A stretch of 64,000 nt of DNA, from positions 1,841,501-1,905,500 of the forward strand of contig CP029329.1 of assembly GCA_003129525.1 (NCBI GenBank), written 5' to 3'. This stretch comes from Clostridium beijerinckii (GTDB lineage: Bacteria; Bacillota; Clostridia; Clostridiales; Clostridiaceae). This document shows positions 48,377 through 56,653 of the stretch, in pieces (within the stretch, counting starts at the first letter, position 1; every line of letters begins with the position of its first letter). The notes below the pieces were generated by a model. That model searched no databases. It was not told the DNA's origin and saw nothing but the letters and a program-made list of their open reading frames with translations. The position numbers were made by a program, and so were the translations under genes.

Positions 48377-49052
48377 GTGTGATAAATGCGCAGATACAGG
48401 ATGGATACTTATGCCTCAAGAAAATATGCAGCCGCTTGCTATAAGTTGTGAATGTAGAAAAATAGAAAAGATAAAAAGTGAATGGAGATATTCAGGAATC
48501 AATGTTGAACAAAGTAAACTTACTTTTGCAAGTTTTGAAATTTGGAATCAAGCATCACAAAGAACAAAAGATACTGCAGTAGCTTATTGCAATGATTTCG
48601 ATGAAATTAGAGAAGGTAGACGTAATAGTATTTTATTTTGTGGACAAGTTGGTAGTGGTAAAACTCACGCAAGCATTGCACTTGCATTAAACTTCTTAAA
48701 GCAAAAAGTTAGAGTAGTGTACATGCCTTATCGTGATGTAATTACAAAGATAAAGCAAAATATGATTGATGAAGAATACTATACCAAGACCATTTCAAAG
48801 TATCAATTATGCGAGGTCCTACTTATTGATGACCTCTTCAAGGGAAAGATTAATGACAGTGACATTAATATAGTATTTGAGATCATCAACTATAGGTATT
48901 TAAATTTTCTTCCTATCATAGTTAGTAGTGAATTTTCTATTGATAGATTACTGGCCTTTGATGAAGGGGTAGCCTCAAGAATATATGAGATGTCAAAAGA
49001 TTATGTGGTGGAAATTGAGAAGGATATTAGGAATAATTATAGACTTAAGTAA
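48360..49052 (+). CDS. DnaC-like helicase loader ATPase
   Basis: The product is 230 residues from ATG 48360 with AGAAGG upstream. An N-terminal zinc-binding region (C7-x2-C10, C30-x-C32) precedes an AAA+ core with Walker A GQVGSGKT (95-102) and Walker B LLIDD (154-158). Phage DnaC/DnaI-type proteins load the replicative helicase. The overlap with the replisome organizer is the usual phage replication-module layout. Confidence 0.9.
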   Translation: MQTSYKCDKCADTGWILMPQENMQPLAISCECRKIEKIKSEWRYSGINVEQSKLTFASFEIWNQASQRTKDTAVAYCNDFDEIREGRRNSILFCGQVGSGKTHASIALALNFLKQKVRVVYMPYRDVITKIKQNMIDEEYYTKTISKYQLCEVLLIDDLFKGKINDSDINIVFEIINYRYLNFLPIIVSSEFSIDRLLAFDEGVASRIYEMSKDYVVEIEKDIRNNYRLK

Positions 49053-49102
49053 GTTAAAAGCTATTAATAAATTAATCTATGAATGAAAGGAAGTTGTTTT
49101 AG

Positions 49103-49345
49103 ATGAAAGCATCAGGAATTATAAGAAATGTTGATCCATTAGGAAGAGTTGTAATACCAAAGGAAATAAGAAAAGTTATGGGGATTAATGAAGGAGATCC
49201 TATGGAAATAGTTCAGGTTAATAATGATATAGTTTTAAGGAAATATAGTAAGGGATGTATATTTTGTGGAAGTGATGAAGATATAAGTGAATTTAATACT
49301 GTGCCTGTTTGTAGTCGATGTAGAAAGGCTTTAGGTCAGGATTAA
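49103..49345 (+). CDS. AbrB-like regulator with zinc ribbon
   Basis: An 80-residue product. The N-terminal swapped-hairpin AbrB domain (RNVDPLGRVVIPKEIRKVM) is followed by a C-terminal CxxC...CxxC ribbon (CIFCGSDEDI, VCSRC). AbrB-like proteins bind DNA as transition-state or silencing regulators. Being carried by the element, it may act on host promoters. RBS AAAGGAAG. Confidence 0.85.
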   Translation: MKASGIIRNVDPLGRVVIPKEIRKVMGINEGDPMEIVQVNNDIVLRKYSKGCIFCGSDEDISEFNTVPVCSRCRKALGQD

Positions 49346-49367
49346 CTTAGGAAAGGGGATAAGCAAA

Positions 49368-50123
49368 ATGAGAGGTTTACTAATTTTTAAAGATAAAATA
49401 TTTGGCGAAATAAGATGGGTAAAGATTAATAATAAAGATTATGCAGTTGGGATTGATATAGCAAAAGCTTTAGGATATAAAAAGCCTAATGATGCAATTT
49501 CAAGACATTGTAGGGGGGCCGTGAAACACGGAGTAGGGGTAGTTACTGGAAAGAGGAAAGATGGAACGGATGCTATTCAAAATATAGAAATGAGTGTCAT
49601 TCCTGAGGGGGATATTTTTCGCTTGGCGGCAAAATCTGAATTACCAGGTGCAGAAAAATTTGAAGCTTGGATTTTTGATGAAGTATTACCTTGCATACGA
49701 AAAACAGGAATGTATGCAACAGATGAATTATTAGATAATCCGGATTTACTTATTGCTGCAGCTACAAAGTTAAAAGAGGAAAGAGCAGCAAGGTTAGAAG
49801 CTGAAAAGAAAGTAAAATTATTGGAACCAAAAGGACAATTCTATGATGATGTTGCAGGGTCCAAAGACTCTATAGAAATGGGACATGTTGCTAAAGTTCT
49901 TGGAATTAAGAGAATGGGAAGAAATAGATTATTTTCTTTGCTTAGAGAGAAGAAAGTCTTAGATAAAAACAATATTCCTTATCAGCAGTTTGTTGATTGT
50001 GGTTACTTTCGAGTATTAGAACAAAAGTACAACTTATCTAATGGCCAGATTAAAATTAATATAAAAACAATGGTATTTCAAAAAGGTATAGATTTTATAT
50101 TAAGAAAAATTAGAGAAGAATAA
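49368..50123 (+). CDS. BRO-N/KilA-type phage antirepressor
   Basis: The product is 251 residues. An N-terminal BRO domain (about 10-115, VGIDIAKALGYKKPNDAISRHC, then FEAWIFDEVLPCIRKTG) is followed by a C-terminal ANT/KilAC domain (about 150-245, GSKDSIEMGHVAKVLGIKRMGRNRLFSLLREKKVL). Such proteins relieve prophage repression. It is the last recognisable gene of the element and ends at a bidirectional terminator. Confidence 0.9.
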   Translation: MRGLLIFKDKIFGEIRWVKINNKDYAVGIDIAKALGYKKPNDAISRHCRGAVKHGVGVVTGKRKDGTDAIQNIEMSVIPEGDIFRLAAKSELPGAEKFEAWIFDEVLPCIRKTGMYATDELLDNPDLLIAAATKLKEERAARLEAEKKVKLLEPKGQFYDDVAGSKDSIEMGHVAKVLGIKRMGRNRLFSLLREKKVLDKNNIPYQQFVDCGYFRVLEQKYNLSNGQIKINIKTMVFQKGIDFILRKIREE

Positions 50124-50151
50124 ATTAAATATTCTTATAAGAGATAAATAC

Positions 50152-50196
50152 TAAAAATGGAGATTCATCCGAGTAAGGACAAACCTCCATTTTCTA
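50152..50196. terminator. Bidirectional terminator after the antirepressor
   Basis: AAAATGGAG/CTCCATTTT arms with a 24-nt loop and a T run on both strands. It separates the converging antirepressor and DUF2922 genes. Confidence 0.8.
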
Positions 50197-50203
50197 TTCA
50201 AAA

Positions 50204-50422
50204 CTAAGCCACTTCATATTTAGTAACTTGTCTTTGAGTTAATTGAGCTCCAGATTTCTTAACTAAATCGCCAGAATTAGTTGTAAAGATGTTCTTAGCA
50301 ATGATATTGTCCATAAGTGTATTTACCTCATCTTTAGTAAGAGTAGGTTTAACACCACTAATGCTTAAATTAGTCTTTAATCCAGCAGCAGTTAAAAAAG
50401 TCATAGATAAAGAATATTCCAT
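50204..50422 (-). CDS. DUF2922 family protein
   Basis: A 72-residue product with the DUF2922 pattern: MEYSLSMTFLTAAGLKTNLS, then KDEVNTLMDNIIAKNIFTTN and a Gln/Thr-rich end. The function is unknown. It is paired with a DUF1659 protein, a very common Firmicute arrangement. A good ribosome site (GGAGGTGA on the - strand) precedes it. Confidence 0.85.
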   Translation of the reverse strand: MEYSLSMTFLTAAGLKTNLSISGVKPTLTKDEVNTLMDNIIAKNIFTTNSGDLVKKSGAQLTQRQVTKYEVA

Positions 50423-50465
50423 TTAATCACCTCCATTCTTTCAGTTGTGAATTAAGAAGTATGAG

Positions 50466-50690
50466 TTAAGAGTTTGCTAAAGCAGAAGATTCATTAACAA
50501 AATAATCTCTTGTTGAAGCTTCTAAAACTGCTGTAATAGCATTAGCAACATCGTAGATGTTTTGAGGTGCAGCATTTGTTTTAACGTTAGCAAAAGTCTT
50601 CTTGGCATAAATTGGGTCTCCGGCTTTATCAAGTCCTTTTTCTACTTCGATACTGAAAGAAACTGTGTCGATAGTTTTAGTAACAGCCAT
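50466..50690 (-). CDS. DUF1659 family protein
   Basis: A 74-residue DUF1659 protein: FSIEVEKGLDKAGDPIYAKKTF, followed by NVKTNAAPQNIYDVANAI. The function is unknown. It is the first gene of the pair with DUF2922, with AGGAGGT upstream on the - strand. Whether the pair belongs to the host or travelled with the element is not clear. Confidence 0.85.
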   Translation of the reverse strand: MAVTKTIDTVSFSIEVEKGLDKAGDPIYAKKTFANVKTNAAPQNIYDVANAITAVLEASTRDYFVNESSALANS

Positions 50691-51486
50691 AGTTTTTTAC
50701 CTCCTTTATTTTATTTTCATAAAGGATATATGGACAAATGCTTGCTATTACATAAATAGATGAAAATTATTTATATTTTAATCAACAAAGAACTAAAATA
50801 GATGAAAAATATTGAAAGGATGAAGATGAAAAACGAATGCTTTATTGAAGGACAAATTAGTATATTGGATTTATCTATTATAGAAACTGTAAAATCAAAG
50901 AAAATTATGGTTAAAGAATAACATAAAGAAATAGATAAGTTTGATAGTATTATCAAATTGTAGTCATAACAAAGTTACTACTAAAATGCTAGAGAATGAA
51001 TTAGAAAGAGATATAAAAGTTACTAGAAAAATTTAAAATACATTAAGAGGTAAGAGAATATTGGAATGGTACATCCCAAAATGATTCAAAGCAATATTAT
51101 AAGATTAGTAATGAAAAGTAAAATTAATCATATTAGTAGAATTAGGAATGAGAGTTTGTGCAATGATAGGGATATATTTATATATGTAAAATACTTGAAT
51201 GTAATTGTAAATAAAGAGACAATTTCATAAATAAAATTCAATATTGGGGAAGAGTAATTAAATATTAAAAGCGGTTGGAGATAAATATAATAAATAAATT
51301 TTCCGGAATTTAGTTTGAAGTTACAACCTTTGGGTTTATACTGAAGAACTTATTGAAACTTCTGTTAATTATTAAATTTATTTATAATAAAAAATGGGGA
51401 TTTTTATAAAAGGGAATCTGAAGGCTGTACAAAAAAGAGACTTATAGATTCTGAGGGATTATTTTAAAAAATGGAGGAAACAATCT
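50691..51486. other. 796-bp non-coding spacer with possible gene remnants
   Basis: AT-rich DNA between the DUF1659 gene and the carboxylesterase. Two short open frames lack good ribosome sites: 50802-50921 (39 codons, containing NECFIEGQISILDLSIIE) and 51081-51230 (49 codons). They may be remnants of deleted genes. No hairpin family or IS end is obvious. Confidence 0.4.
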
Positions 51487-53220
51487 ATGAGAAATAACAA
51501 ACAAATTATTTTGACCGCATTGGCTAGTGTAATGACACTTTCTATTTTAACCACTTTCGGCATAACAGAAAAATACTCTGTTGCAAACGCTTCAACAACA
51601 TCGGTAAAAAGTGAAACCGAAAAATCTCCGGTAATTGCTGCAGGGCCTAATATCGCTGTTGTTGAGACAGAGGCTGGAAAAGTTCAGGGATACAGTAGGA
51701 ATGGAATTTATACCTATCATGGAATTCCATATGCTGCGGCAAAAGAAAGATTCGTGCCAGCAGAGAAAGTAGAGCACTGGGATGGAGTCAAACTTGCTTT
51801 TGACTACGGTCAGATATCTCCACAACAACAGAGAGCAGGCGGATCTGACAGCAGCTGGGAAAATCCGTCTAGACAGTTTGCAATGGACAATAACAGTCAG
51901 AATCTGAACATCTGGACACCTGGTATTAATGATAAAGCAAAGAGACCGGTGATGGTATGGCTGCATGGCGGTGGATTTTCATCAGGGTCATCTGCACAAA
52001 CAGCTGCCTATGATGGTGCAAATCTTAGCCAAAAGGGAGATGTTGTAGTTGTCTCAGTAAATCATCGCCTTAATGTTCTTGGACATTTTGATCTTTCTCA
52101 ATATAGTGAAAAATATAAATACTCTGAAAATGTAGGAATTACTGATATCGTAGCTTCTCTTAAATGGATTCGTGACAATATTGCACAGTTTGGTGGTGAT
52201 CCTGACAACGTTACAGTATTTGGAGAGTCGGGAGGAGGTGCAAAGGTACTTGCACTTATGACAACTCCATACGCAAAGGGGCTTTTCCAAAAAGGAATTG
52301 TTGAGAGCGGTGCGACAGACACAATGGGGGTTAATTTTACTTCACAAGAAGCCAGTAAAAGAGTGACAGAACTTACACTTCAAAACCTTGGAATTACTGC
52401 AGATCAGATAGAAAAATTGCAGACTATTCCATATGAAGAACTGTCACAAGCATCTGACAAAGCACTTCAGCAGACGGCAGAAGAACTTCATATCCCGGCA
52501 GCACTTGGGACAGGATATGGATTATCATGGGAACCGGTAGTAGATGGAGACTATATGCCTACAAGTCCGGTCACAAAAGAAGGATTTGCGGAAGCTGGTA
52601 AGGATATACCGCTACTGATTGGCTCAAACCTCACAGAGTGGACAGCCTTTTCGCCAATCATGAATATGGCGAAAGCACAATCAGATAATAAAGATACATG
52701 GACCGAAGAAGAAATTGACAAGCATCTAAAGGAAACTTATGGAGACAAGGCAGATGAAATTGTAAATACATTTCTTAAAGCGTACCCTGATAAAAAGAAG
52801 GCAGATGCATTATATATTGATTCAACAACAATTAGACTGCCACTTTTAAAGATTATGTCCCACAAGGCTGATCAGCAGGGAGCACCTGTTTATTCCTACA
52901 TTTTCAGCTGGGAATCTCCGATTATGAATGGTGTTTTCACCTCATACCACACATCCGAGATACCATTTGTATTTAACAATATAGATAAGGCGGATACAAC
53001 GATTGGTGGAGGTGAAGATGCCAAGATTCTGGAAGACCGTATGAGCCAGGCATGGATCAATTTCGCAAGGAACGGTAAACCAAGTACCGACAATTTACCT
53101 GATTGGGAATCCTATGACCGTCAAGGCGGTGCGACAATGATTTTTGATAACAAGGTAAAGCTTGTGCATAACCATGATAAAGAGCTTATGAAGCTTCTGG
53201 CACCAGATTATCAATATTAA
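51487..53220 (+). CDS. Secreted carboxylesterase (type B, PnbA-like)
   Basis: The product is 577 residues. A signal peptide (about 1-36, hydrophobic ILTALASVMTLSILTTFG, cleavage near ANA-S) is followed by the alpha/beta-hydrolase fold. The oxyanion segment WLHGGGFSSGS, the nucleophile elbow FGES248GGG and a catalytic-His region SYHTSEIPF are present. Family members hydrolyse a broad range of esters. GGAGG precedes the ATG. By eye the codon use is richer in CCG, CTG and GGC than the core genes, suggesting transfer. It is separated from the next gene by 692 bp. Confidence 0.9.
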   Translation: MRNNKQIILTALASVMTLSILTTFGITEKYSVANASTTSVKSETEKSPVIAAGPNIAVVETEAGKVQGYSRNGIYTYHGIPYAAAKERFVPAEKVEHWDGVKLAFDYGQISPQQQRAGGSDSSWENPSRQFAMDNNSQNLNIWTPGINDKAKRPVMVWLHGGGFSSGSSAQTAAYDGANLSQKGDVVVVSVNHRLNVLGHFDLSQYSEKYKYSENVGITDIVASLKWIRDNIAQFGGDPDNVTVFGESGGGAKVLALMTTPYAKGLFQKGIVESGATDTMGVNFTSQEASKRVTELTLQNLGITADQIEKLQTIPYEELSQASDKALQQTAEELHIPAALGTGYGLSWEPVVDGDYMPTSPVTKEGFAEAGKDIPLLIGSNLTEWTAFSPIMNMAKAQSDNKDTWTEEEIDKHLKETYGDKADEIVNTFLKAYPDKKKADALYIDSTTIRLPLLKIMSHKADQQGAPVYSYIFSWESPIMNGVFTSYHTSEIPFVFNNIDKADTTIGGGEDAKILEDRMSQAWINFARNGKPSTDNLPDWESYDRQGGATMIFDNKVKLVHNHDKELMKLLAPDYQY

Positions 53221-53912
53221 CATTTTGCCAAAGACGTTTCTAAAACCGTGCTATCATAAATCATACAACAGAGTTATAGAAATGTTGGCAAAATAGAAGA
53301 ATTGATTATCAACATTTTGATATACTTTTTATTCTTTATGTAAAAAGTTAAATTCATTATTTATATAAGTCATTAAAAATGCAAGACTTAAGTCGCTTTA
53401 TTTGTACTCTACGTGCAAAAATAAATTCCACATGCCGCTCTTTTGCAAGATTAAGTTCGTGGCAATGAATTACACTGTGTAGCTAAGTATTATTTAAGTA
53501 GTGTTGGCTTAAATGTGGTCTTATCTGGAGAAATTTCTACCGGTTTAAGGAATTTATGCAACTTGTTATTTAAGCATTAGGGACAGCTTAAACGGGAGGC
53601 AGACGTTTAGACTGTCCCTTACTGTGCTCTGTTAATATGATTTGTTAATATGATTTGTTAAAAGAGTAGCATCTTACTGTGTATATGGATCTAGGCTGTA
53701 TCCCTTAGGAATTACATATCGTATATGTTAATGATTTTTTAGATCATTACTTTTTGCCAAGAACTGTTTGGATTGCAGTAATAAATTTTTGTATGAATCG
53801 AGAAAATAATTGTAAAAATAAAAAAAATTGACATTGAGTTAACTTCAAGGAGTAGAATTTGGTTAAGCTTAAAATTCAATAAGAATAATTAAAAGATAGG
53901 GGATGAAATAGT
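53221..53912. other. 692-bp spacer with hairpins after the carboxylesterase
   Basis: A first hairpin (TTTTGCCAA... 53222-53243 with TAGAAATGTTGGCAAAA 53274-53294) probably terminates the esterase. A second, 53579-53619, has AGGGACAG/CTGTCCCT ends and TTAAACG/CGTTTA inside, like a REP or IS end. The MerR-type promoter is at the 3' end. No gene is seen. Confidence 0.55.
53828..53858 (+). promoter_or_regulatory. MerR-type promoter S1 (merR1)
   Basis: TTGACA (53828), a 19-bp spacer holding the dyad TTGAGTTAACTTCAA, and TAGAAT (53853). The over-long spacer with a central dyad is the hallmark of MerR-family control. It faces the MerR gene itself, so autoregulation is likely. Confidence 0.75.
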
Positions 53913-54278
53913 ATGACGATTAAGGATGTAAGTAAAAAACTTGATCTTTCACAGGATACACTTCGTTATTATGAACGTATAGGACTAATTTCTGATGTTA
54001 ACCGTAATAAGAGCGGAATTAGGAACTACACTGAAGAAAATTGCAAGAGGGTTGAATTTATCAAATGTATGAGAAGTGCTGGCCTTCCTATTGAAGTCTT
54101 AATTGAGTATGTTACGCTGTTTCAACAAGGAAATGAAACTATTGAAGCAAGAAAAGAGCTGTTAAAGGAACAACGTGCACAGTTAGCTCAAAAAATGGAA
54201 AACATGAAAAAAACCTTAAATCGTTTGGATTATAAAATAGAAAGATATGAACAAGGAATAGTTACAAAATCATTATGA
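53913..54278 (+). CDS. MerR-family regulator 1 (AdhR-like)
   Basis: The product is 121 residues. The N-terminal winged HTH (MTIKDVSKKLDLSQDTLRYYERIGLI) and wing are complete, followed by a long dimerisation coiled coil (about 75-115). No metal-binding cysteine signature is seen, so it fits the small aldehyde/stress-sensing branch of MerR proteins. The C terminus, GIVTKSL, is cut short compared with the duplicated copy near 56,400. It lies behind its own 19-bp-spacer promoter. Confidence 0.88.
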   Translation: MTIKDVSKKLDLSQDTLRYYERIGLISDVNRNKSGIRNYTEENCKRVEFIKCMRSAGLPIEVLIEYVTLFQQGNETIEARKELLKEQRAQLAQKMENMKKTLNRLDYKIERYEQGIVTKSL

Positions 54279-54363
54279 CTTATTAGAACATCATGTTAGT
54301 GAATGCATAGAATGTGGCGCATGTATGAAAAACTGCCCATTTAAATGTAGATATAATAAATAA
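54271..54363 (+). pseudogene. Remnant of a ferredoxin-type aldo/keto reductase
   Basis: Directly after the MerR coding end, a frame reads HYDLLEHHVSECIECGACMK then NCPFKCRYNK and stops. The C-x2-C-x2-C-x3-CP pattern is a 4Fe-4S ferredoxin motif, as found at the C terminus of iron-sulfur aldo/keto reductases. The rest of that gene is gone, so a deletion joined its 3' end to merR1. Confidence 0.65.
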
Positions 54364-54427
54364 AATGAAACAAGCAAATCAGTTATTTGGTAATTAACCA
54401 TGGAACAAGTGAATTGGAAAAGAGAGA

Positions 54428-54467
54428 CATTCTTAGTCTTCGGGTAATGCATGAAGACCAAGAAATG
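54428..54467 (+). other. Hairpin between the remnant and the CMD gene
   Basis: CATTCTTAGTCTTC and GAAGACCAAGAAATG pair with one bulge around an 11-nt loop, with no T run. It may be an attenuator or a leftover terminator of the deleted gene. Confidence 0.4.
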
Positions 54468-54510
54468 AGAAAAAGTGTTTAATAGAAAAGAAAATAAAGG
54501 AGAGATTAAA

Positions 54511-55272
54511 ATGGCAATTACAGATTTTTCAAAAGAGTATCATGAGAGGATGTTTCCAGGATATGAATCAAAGTTCTTAGAAACAGACCCCGAATTTATT
54601 GAGTTTTTTGACAACTTTGCATTTGATGAAGTTGTAAACCAGGATAATTTAGATGACCGTACTAGAATGATGGCAATTATTGCGACCTTGATTGGATGTC
54701 AAGGGAGTGATGAATTTAAAGCAATATTACCAGCTGCACTTAATTTTGGAGTAACACTAGTAGAAGTGAAAGAAATTGTATATCAATCCGTAGCTTATCT
54801 TGGAATCGGAAGAGTATTTCCATTCCTTAATGGTGTCAATGAAATATTTACAGCAAGAGGAATTAAGTTACCACTTGAAGGACAGTCTAACACTACAAGA
54901 GAAAATCGTTTAGAAAAAGGAATTCAGGCACAGGTTGATATCTTTGGAGATAGAATGAAAGAATTCTATAAATCAGGGCCAGAAGAATCACGACATATTA
55001 ATCAATGGTTAGCTGATAACTGCTTTGGTGATTATTATACGCGAAGCGGTCTTGATTATAAACAACGCGAAATGATTACATTCTGTTTCTTATCTGCCCA
55101 AGGAGGTTGTGAACCTCAGCTTACAAGCCATGCAGCAGGCAACATGAGGATTGGTAATGATAAGCAATTTTTAATTAAGATTATTTCACAGTGTATTCCG
55201 TTCATAGGTTATCCAAGAAGCCTGAATGCACTTCGTTGTGTAAATGATGCAGCTGCTCAGATGGAGAAATAA
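54511..55272 (+). CDS. Carboxymuconolactone decarboxylase-family protein
   Basis: The product is 253 residues from ATG 54511 behind AAAGGAGAG. It carries two CMD/AhpD-type helical domains (about 35-105 and 155-245). The first has IATLIGCQGSDEFKAILPAAL, the second MITFCFLSAQGGCEPQLTSHAAGN. The AhpD CxxC pair is absent, so it is probably not an alkyl-hydroperoxide partner. Relatives work on small carbonyl or lactone compounds or as aldehyde-stress proteins. It probably shares the S1 promoter with merR1. Confidence 0.85.
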   Translation: MAITDFSKEYHERMFPGYESKFLETDPEFIEFFDNFAFDEVVNQDNLDDRTRMMAIIATLIGCQGSDEFKAILPAALNFGVTLVEVKEIVYQSVAYLGIGRVFPFLNGVNEIFTARGIKLPLEGQSNTTRENRLEKGIQAQVDIFGDRMKEFYKSGPEESRHINQWLADNCFGDYYTRSGLDYKQREMITFCFLSAQGGCEPQLTSHAAGNMRIGNDKQFLIKIISQCIPFIGYPRSLNALRCVNDAAAQMEK

Positions 55273-55332
55273 AACTAAAAGTTAGATTAAAGGCTTAGAT
55301 TAAATGTTTAGGTTAAAAATTGGAGTTATTGC

Positions 55333-55363
55333 TTTACTTTGAGTGAGCTCCAGGGAATATAAT
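55333..55363 (+). promoter_or_regulatory. MerR-type promoter S2 (cupin)
   Basis: TTTACT (55333), a 19-bp spacer with the dyad GAGTGAGCTC, and a perfect TATAAT (55358). It is 42 bp before the cupin start codon. Confidence 0.65.
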
Positions 55364-55404
55364 GATGGTGTTGTAAATCATATTATTAAAGGAGATTAAA
55401 GAAT

Positions 55405-55821
55405 ATGAGTAATAAAAAAGAATTGAATAATAATACAATTTTTCCAAAAGGAGAGCCCCTTCCAGAAAAGTTTGCCAAGTATTTCGTTGGGCAGGCATAT
55501 CTAAATATGCTTACTACTACTGGAGTACCAATTGGAAATGTAACATTTGAACCTGGATGCCGTAATAATTGGCACATTCATCATAAAGGTGGTCAGATTC
55601 TTCTTGTAACAGAGGGGAGAGGATGGTATCAGGAATGGGGAAAAGAGCCTCAGGAGCTACATCCAGGCGATGTTGTTAACATTCCAGCTGAAGTAAAGCA
55701 TTGGCATGGGGCAGCAAAAGACAGTACTTTTTCACATTTGGCAGTAGAAGTACCTGCAGAAGATGCATCTAATGAATGGTTAGAAGAAGTTACAGATAAA
55801 GTGTATGTAAAGATCAAATAA
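55405..55821 (+). CDS. Cupin-domain protein
   Basis: A 138-residue single-cupin protein. The first metal motif is NNWHIHHKGGQILLVTEG (two His and a Gln in place of Glu), the second HPGDVVNIPAEVKHWHGA. All ligands needed for a metal are present. Such proteins next to CMD genes are often isomerases, dioxygenases or hydroxynitrile-lyase-like enzymes; the activity is unknown. AAAGGAGA precedes the ATG. Confidence 0.88.
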   Translation: MSNKKELNNNTIFPKGEPLPEKFAKYFVGQAYLNMLTTTGVPIGNVTFEPGCRNNWHIHHKGGQILLVTEGRGWYQEWGKEPQELHPGDVVNIPAEVKHWHGAAKDSTFSHLAVEVPAEDASNEWLEEVTDKVYVKIK

Positions 55822-55846
55822 AACGGAGAATGAAATGAGATACTTC

Positions 55847-55885
55847 GCAACAGACTAATGAAGAGTGAGTTTGTTGCTCTTTTTA
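55847..55885 (+). terminator. Terminator after the cupin gene
   Basis: GCAACAGACT and AGTTTGTTGC pair around an 11-nt loop, followed by TCTTTTT. Confidence 0.75.
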
Positions 55886-55962
55886 AATTCAATGTTTTTC
55901 TGAAATATATGGATTTACCTATGATCATATAAATGTATTTTTTATTCATTTTCATTAAACCA

Positions 55963-55993
55963 TTGACTTAGAGCTACTCGAATGGGGTACAAT
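55963..55993 (+). promoter_or_regulatory. MerR-type promoter S3 (truncated monooxygenase)
   Basis: TTGACT (55963), a 19-bp spacer with TAGAGCTACTCGAATGGGG and TACAAT (55988). About 86 bp from here onward is nearly the same as the promoter of the second aldo/keto reductase, read on the - strand from 62805. Confidence 0.75.
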
Positions 55994-56099
55994 AATTTTA
56001 TCGTAGAAAATTCAGTTGTGTAAGGATAGCTTTGCTTAAGTTAGATTACAAAGAACATAGGGACAATAGAATAAAGAACAAATTAAAGGAGAGATTCTA

Positions 56100-56237
56100 A
56101 TGATTATTATTCATGCATTTTTAAATGTCAAACTTGAAAAACGAGAGGAGCTTTTAGAGGTTGCAAACCAAATGACAGCATCAATTCAGACAGAAGAGGG
56201 ATGTATAAGATTCAATTTCTATGAAGATACTGCTTGA
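56100..56237 (+). pseudogene. Truncated ABM-type monooxygenase
   Basis: ATG 56100 follows AAAGGAGAG. The frame encodes MIIIHAFLNVKLEKREELLE, then VANQMTASIQTEEGCIRFNF and YEDTA, the N-terminal half of an antibiotic-biosynthesis-monooxygenase (YgiN-like) domain. It stops at 45 residues, exactly where a copy of the merR1 3' end begins. A full domain is about 95 residues, so this is a broken gene behind an intact promoter. Confidence 0.7.
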
Positions 56238-56441
56238 AGTCTTAATTGAGTATGTTACGCTGTTTCAACAAGGAAACGAAACTATTGAAGCAAGAAAAGA
56301 GCTGTTAAAAGAACAACGTGAACAGTTAGGTCAAAAAATGGAGAACATGAAAAAACCTTAGATTGTTTGAATTATAAAATAGAAAGATATGCACAAGGCA
56401 TTTATATAAAAGAAAATCAACTAAAAAGATCTGAGAATTAA
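56235..56441 (+). pseudogene. Duplicated 3' half of the MerR gene
   Basis: About 180 bp match 54094-54275 (merR1) with only scattered changes, starting at TGAAGTCTTAATTGAGTATG. The run of A near 56350 is one base shorter, causing a frameshift, and there is no start region. The end differs from merR1 and reads GIYIKENQLKRSEN, perhaps the ancestral C terminus. Confidence 0.85.
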
Positions 56442-56600
56442 TACTTTTTAATTTTATAATAGAAAGTTATCAATTAAATTCTCTTTATACTTGTCCTTAA
56501 AAAAGGTGTAAAGAGTTTTTTGCTTTTTAATACTAAAAAACGTTAAGTGAAATAGAAGAAATAGGATGATAATGGAATAATTTTGCATTAGTAACCAATA

Positions 56601-56653
56601 ATATTAAAAGGCAGTGAAGATTCAAAATCTTCTTCACTACCTTTTAATATTAG
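56601..56653. terminator. Terminator after the TetR gene
   Basis: Long stem TAATATTAAAAGGCAGTGAAG, read from 56601, with its near-perfect complement ending at 56653. Loop TCAAA. It serves the - strand TetR gene and insulates the pseudogenes. Confidence 0.85.

Noticed and set aside
43910..50801. ACTAAAATAG occurs at the rnpB 3' end (43910) and at 50792, which could mark att sites of the element.
   Set aside because: Ten AT-rich bases recur by chance in such DNA. No longer shared core was found, so element borders stay undefined.
53579..53619. AGGGACAG...CTGTCCCT hairpin as an IS terminal repeat.
   Set aside because: Only one such structure and no transposase fragment nearby; reported as a REP-like hairpin only.
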